Part shown: one piece after another, positions 5,445 through 6,690 of the stretch
Layout of the letters: every line of letters starts with the position of its first letter
Position numbering within the stretch: position 1 is the first letter of the stretch
Assembly (NCBI GenBank): GCA_001805895.1
Contig: MHHD01000077.1
Location: 1 to 6,690, forward strand
Source of the DNA: Omnitrophica WOR_2 bacterium RIFCSPLOWO2_12_FULL_51_8
GTDB lineage: Bacteria; Omnitrophota; Gorgyraeia; Gygaellales; Profunditerraquicolaceae
Length of the DNA stretch: 6,690 bases
Direction: 5' to 3'
The notes under the pieces: generated by a model
What the model saw: the letters and a program-made list of their open reading frames with translations, nothing else
What the model was told of the DNA's origin: nothing
Databases searched by the model: none
Program-made: the position numbers and the translations under genes

Positions 5445-6690
5445 CTAACAGGAGCTGGCGGCGGTGAGGGTAAAGGGGAAGGTTGCGGTGCAATTGGTGG
5501 TGGGGCCGACGCCGGTAAAAAGTCCGATGCCGGTGATCAGGGAATTGGTCAGGGAAAACCCCTGAAATCCCAGACTCACGATCAGGGGATTGCCGGATGA
5601 GTCGTTGGTGACCCCGAAAACCATCGGTGCAAACAGGTTGCCGTAACTGTTGGTGCAGGGCTGGCGCATCATAAAAATGTCCGCCGGGCCCGTATCGTAG
5701 GTGAGGGACAAGGGAACGCCGGTCGGGGAATCGCTGGTGGACAGGGTCCCTGCCGCAAACGGCACAAAAGCGAGGGTATTCAAATTGATGGTAGTGGATC
5801 CGCAGATAACCGGCACGTCGTAGCTCAAGGTCCAGGTGCCGGGGCAGAGTTCATTGATAATCGGTGAGGTTGCCGTCTGGAGCGTCATGGTAATCGGATA
5901 GTCGGCGGAGCACCCCAGGTTGTTATCCCAATGTAACTTCCCGCTGAGTTCGGAGGAGCTGGCCGCGGTTAATTCAAAATGATTGGAACCGTTGACAACG
6001 ATTTCCCCGTCGGAAACCGGAAACGAATAATCGGGGCTTTGAAAAAGGCCGGTTGAGAGCGACAAGAGATTGAGTGAAATATGAGCGTCATCCGCGTCGA
6101 GATCGGCCGAAAGGCCGTCGCAATCAACCGACAGACCGGCCATCCCTTCGGAAATGAATCCGGCGTCACCCGGCTCAGGGCAATTGACTCCGCTTAGGGC
6201 CGTCGACTCACCCGTCATCGTAAAATTCCAGGTTCCTGTTGTCGGAAGCGAAAGGGAACCGGCCATTTTAAGCCCGGCCGTGAGGTTTTCTTCGGTGGTT
6301 CCGGAAATCCCTTCCTGCAGAGTCAACGGCAGTTCTTCAAAATCGGCAACCGTGGAAAATTTTCCCGCAGTTGTTCCGCCCAGGGAGAGTCCAAAATAGG
6401 CCTCGTCGTCCGGTTCGGAATCTCCCGGGTACGTGAATGCGCCCGTAAACGTCTCTCCGCCCGCTATGGCGGACGCGTCATCCAGTTCGACGGCCGATTC
6501 GTCCCCCGTTTCGGTGTCAAAAACAAAAAATGACGGGGCTTCGATTTCTTCCCCGCTGTTGTTGACAAGAGTCAATGTCCCGTCCGCACCTGAAAAAACA
6601 AGGCCCCCCTGAATGGTGCGGCCCGTCACCAGGCGCCATGAGGCATCATCAAAGAGCCCCGATTCCCCATCGCCCCCCCCGCCCGATGAG
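5445..6690 (-). CDS. Secreted Cys-rich protein, C-terminal part (5' end beyond right edge)
   Basis: The frame is open to the right edge, so only the last 414 or so residues are visible. A GTG at 6629 is not the start, because coding continues upstream through SSGGGGDGESGLFDDASW. That Ser/Gly stretch looks like the tether just after a lipoprotein or signal-peptide cleavage site, so the missing part may be short. The composition is Thr/Ser/Gly/Asp-rich and beta-like, with no membrane helix. An N-terminal region of about 150 visible residues has no cysteine. It is followed by two tandem 131-residue units (5844-6236 and 5448-5840), each beginning GTW, containing four Cys and ending in Cys; the last Cys is the C-terminal residue of the protein. 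The eight Cys are an even set suited to disulfides, implying export. I recognise no family. The stop lies 70 bp upstream of the antitoxin on the same strand with no visible terminator, so some read-through into the toxin-antitoxin pair is possible. Confidence 0.75.
   Translation of the reverse strand, partial: SSGGGGDGESGLFDDASWRLVTGRTIQGGLVFSGADGTLTLVNNSGEEIEAPSFFVFDTETGDESAVELDDASAIAGGETFTGAFTYPGDSEPDDEAYFGLSLGGTTAGKFSTVADFEELPLTLQEGISGTTEENLTAGLKMAGSLSLPTTGTWNFTMTGESTALSGVNCPEPGDAGFISEGMAGLSVDCDGLSADLDADDAHISLNLLSLSTGLFQSPDYSFPVSDGEIVVNGSNHFELTAASSSELSGKLHWDNNLGCSADYPITMTLQTATSPIINELCPGTWTLSYDVPVICGSTTINLNTLAFVPFAAGTLSTSDSPTGVPLSLTYDTGPADIFMMRQPCTNSYGNLFAPMVFGVTNDSSGNPLIVSLGFQGFSLTNSLITGIGLFTGVGPTTNCTATFPFTLTAASSC
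5448..6236 (-). repeat. Two tandem 131-residue four-cysteine domains
   Basis: Unit A (5844-6236) starts GTWNFTMTGE and ends NELC. Unit B (5448-5840) starts GTWTLSYDVP and ends ASSC. Both are exactly 131 residues, separated by a single Pro. Near each end is a matching strand, CSADYPITMT in A and CTATFPFTLT in B. Overall identity is low, so this is an old duplication visible in spacing and end motifs, not a DNA repeat. The GTW start with beta-rich content recalls lipocalin-like domains, but that assignment is only a guess. Confidence 0.65.

Overview
The window looks like chromosomal DNA of a Gram-negative bacterium, most likely an uncultured deltaproteobacterial-type lineage (Myxococcota, Bdellovibrionota or a relative). 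The reasons are a ribF-aroE housekeeping pair, a sigma-54 type promoter, a large lipobox-bearing surface protein with tandem FYxDxxC beta-domains of a kind common in predatory and gliding deltaproteobacteria, and a second Ser/Thr/Gly-rich secreted protein. The taxonomy is inference; there is no rRNA or other marker here.

Layout. Positions 3-1365 (+) carry the 3' part of ribF (FAD/FMN synthesis) and a complete aroE (shikimate dehydrogenase), overlapping by 8 bp. A 39-codon ORF for a single-pass membrane microprotein (1385-1504) follows 19 bp later. Positions 1505-1688 are an A+T-richer control region with a close match to a sigma-54 -24/-12 promoter (1628-1643) and an IHF-like site upstream. 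It drives a single-domain receiver (CheY-like) protein (1689-2162), followed after 22 bp by an 868-residue predicted lipoprotein (2185-4791). The lipoprotein has a beta-propeller-like N-terminal half and three C-terminal two-cysteine beta-domains.

On the minus strand are a type II toxin-antitoxin pair (RHH antitoxin 5153-5374, MazF/PemK-type toxin 4819-5175, 23-bp overlap), an A+T-rich putative operator/promoter (5375-5444), and the 3' part of a secreted Cys-rich protein gene (5445 to beyond the right edge). That protein ends in two tandem domains of exactly 131 residues, each starting GTW, ending in Cys and holding four cysteines.

How the parts may work together: ribF-aroE is basic metabolism. 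The receiver and the lipoprotein are plausibly one sigma-54-controlled unit, so an envelope protein may be made in response to a signal, although no kinase is present to say which one. The toxin-antitoxin pair is self-contained and sits between two cell-surface protein genes in what looks like an accessory segment next to the conserved housekeeping block. No tRNA, rRNA, CRISPR array, insertion sequence or convincing intrinsic terminator was seen. No gene-free stretch exceeds about 190 bp.
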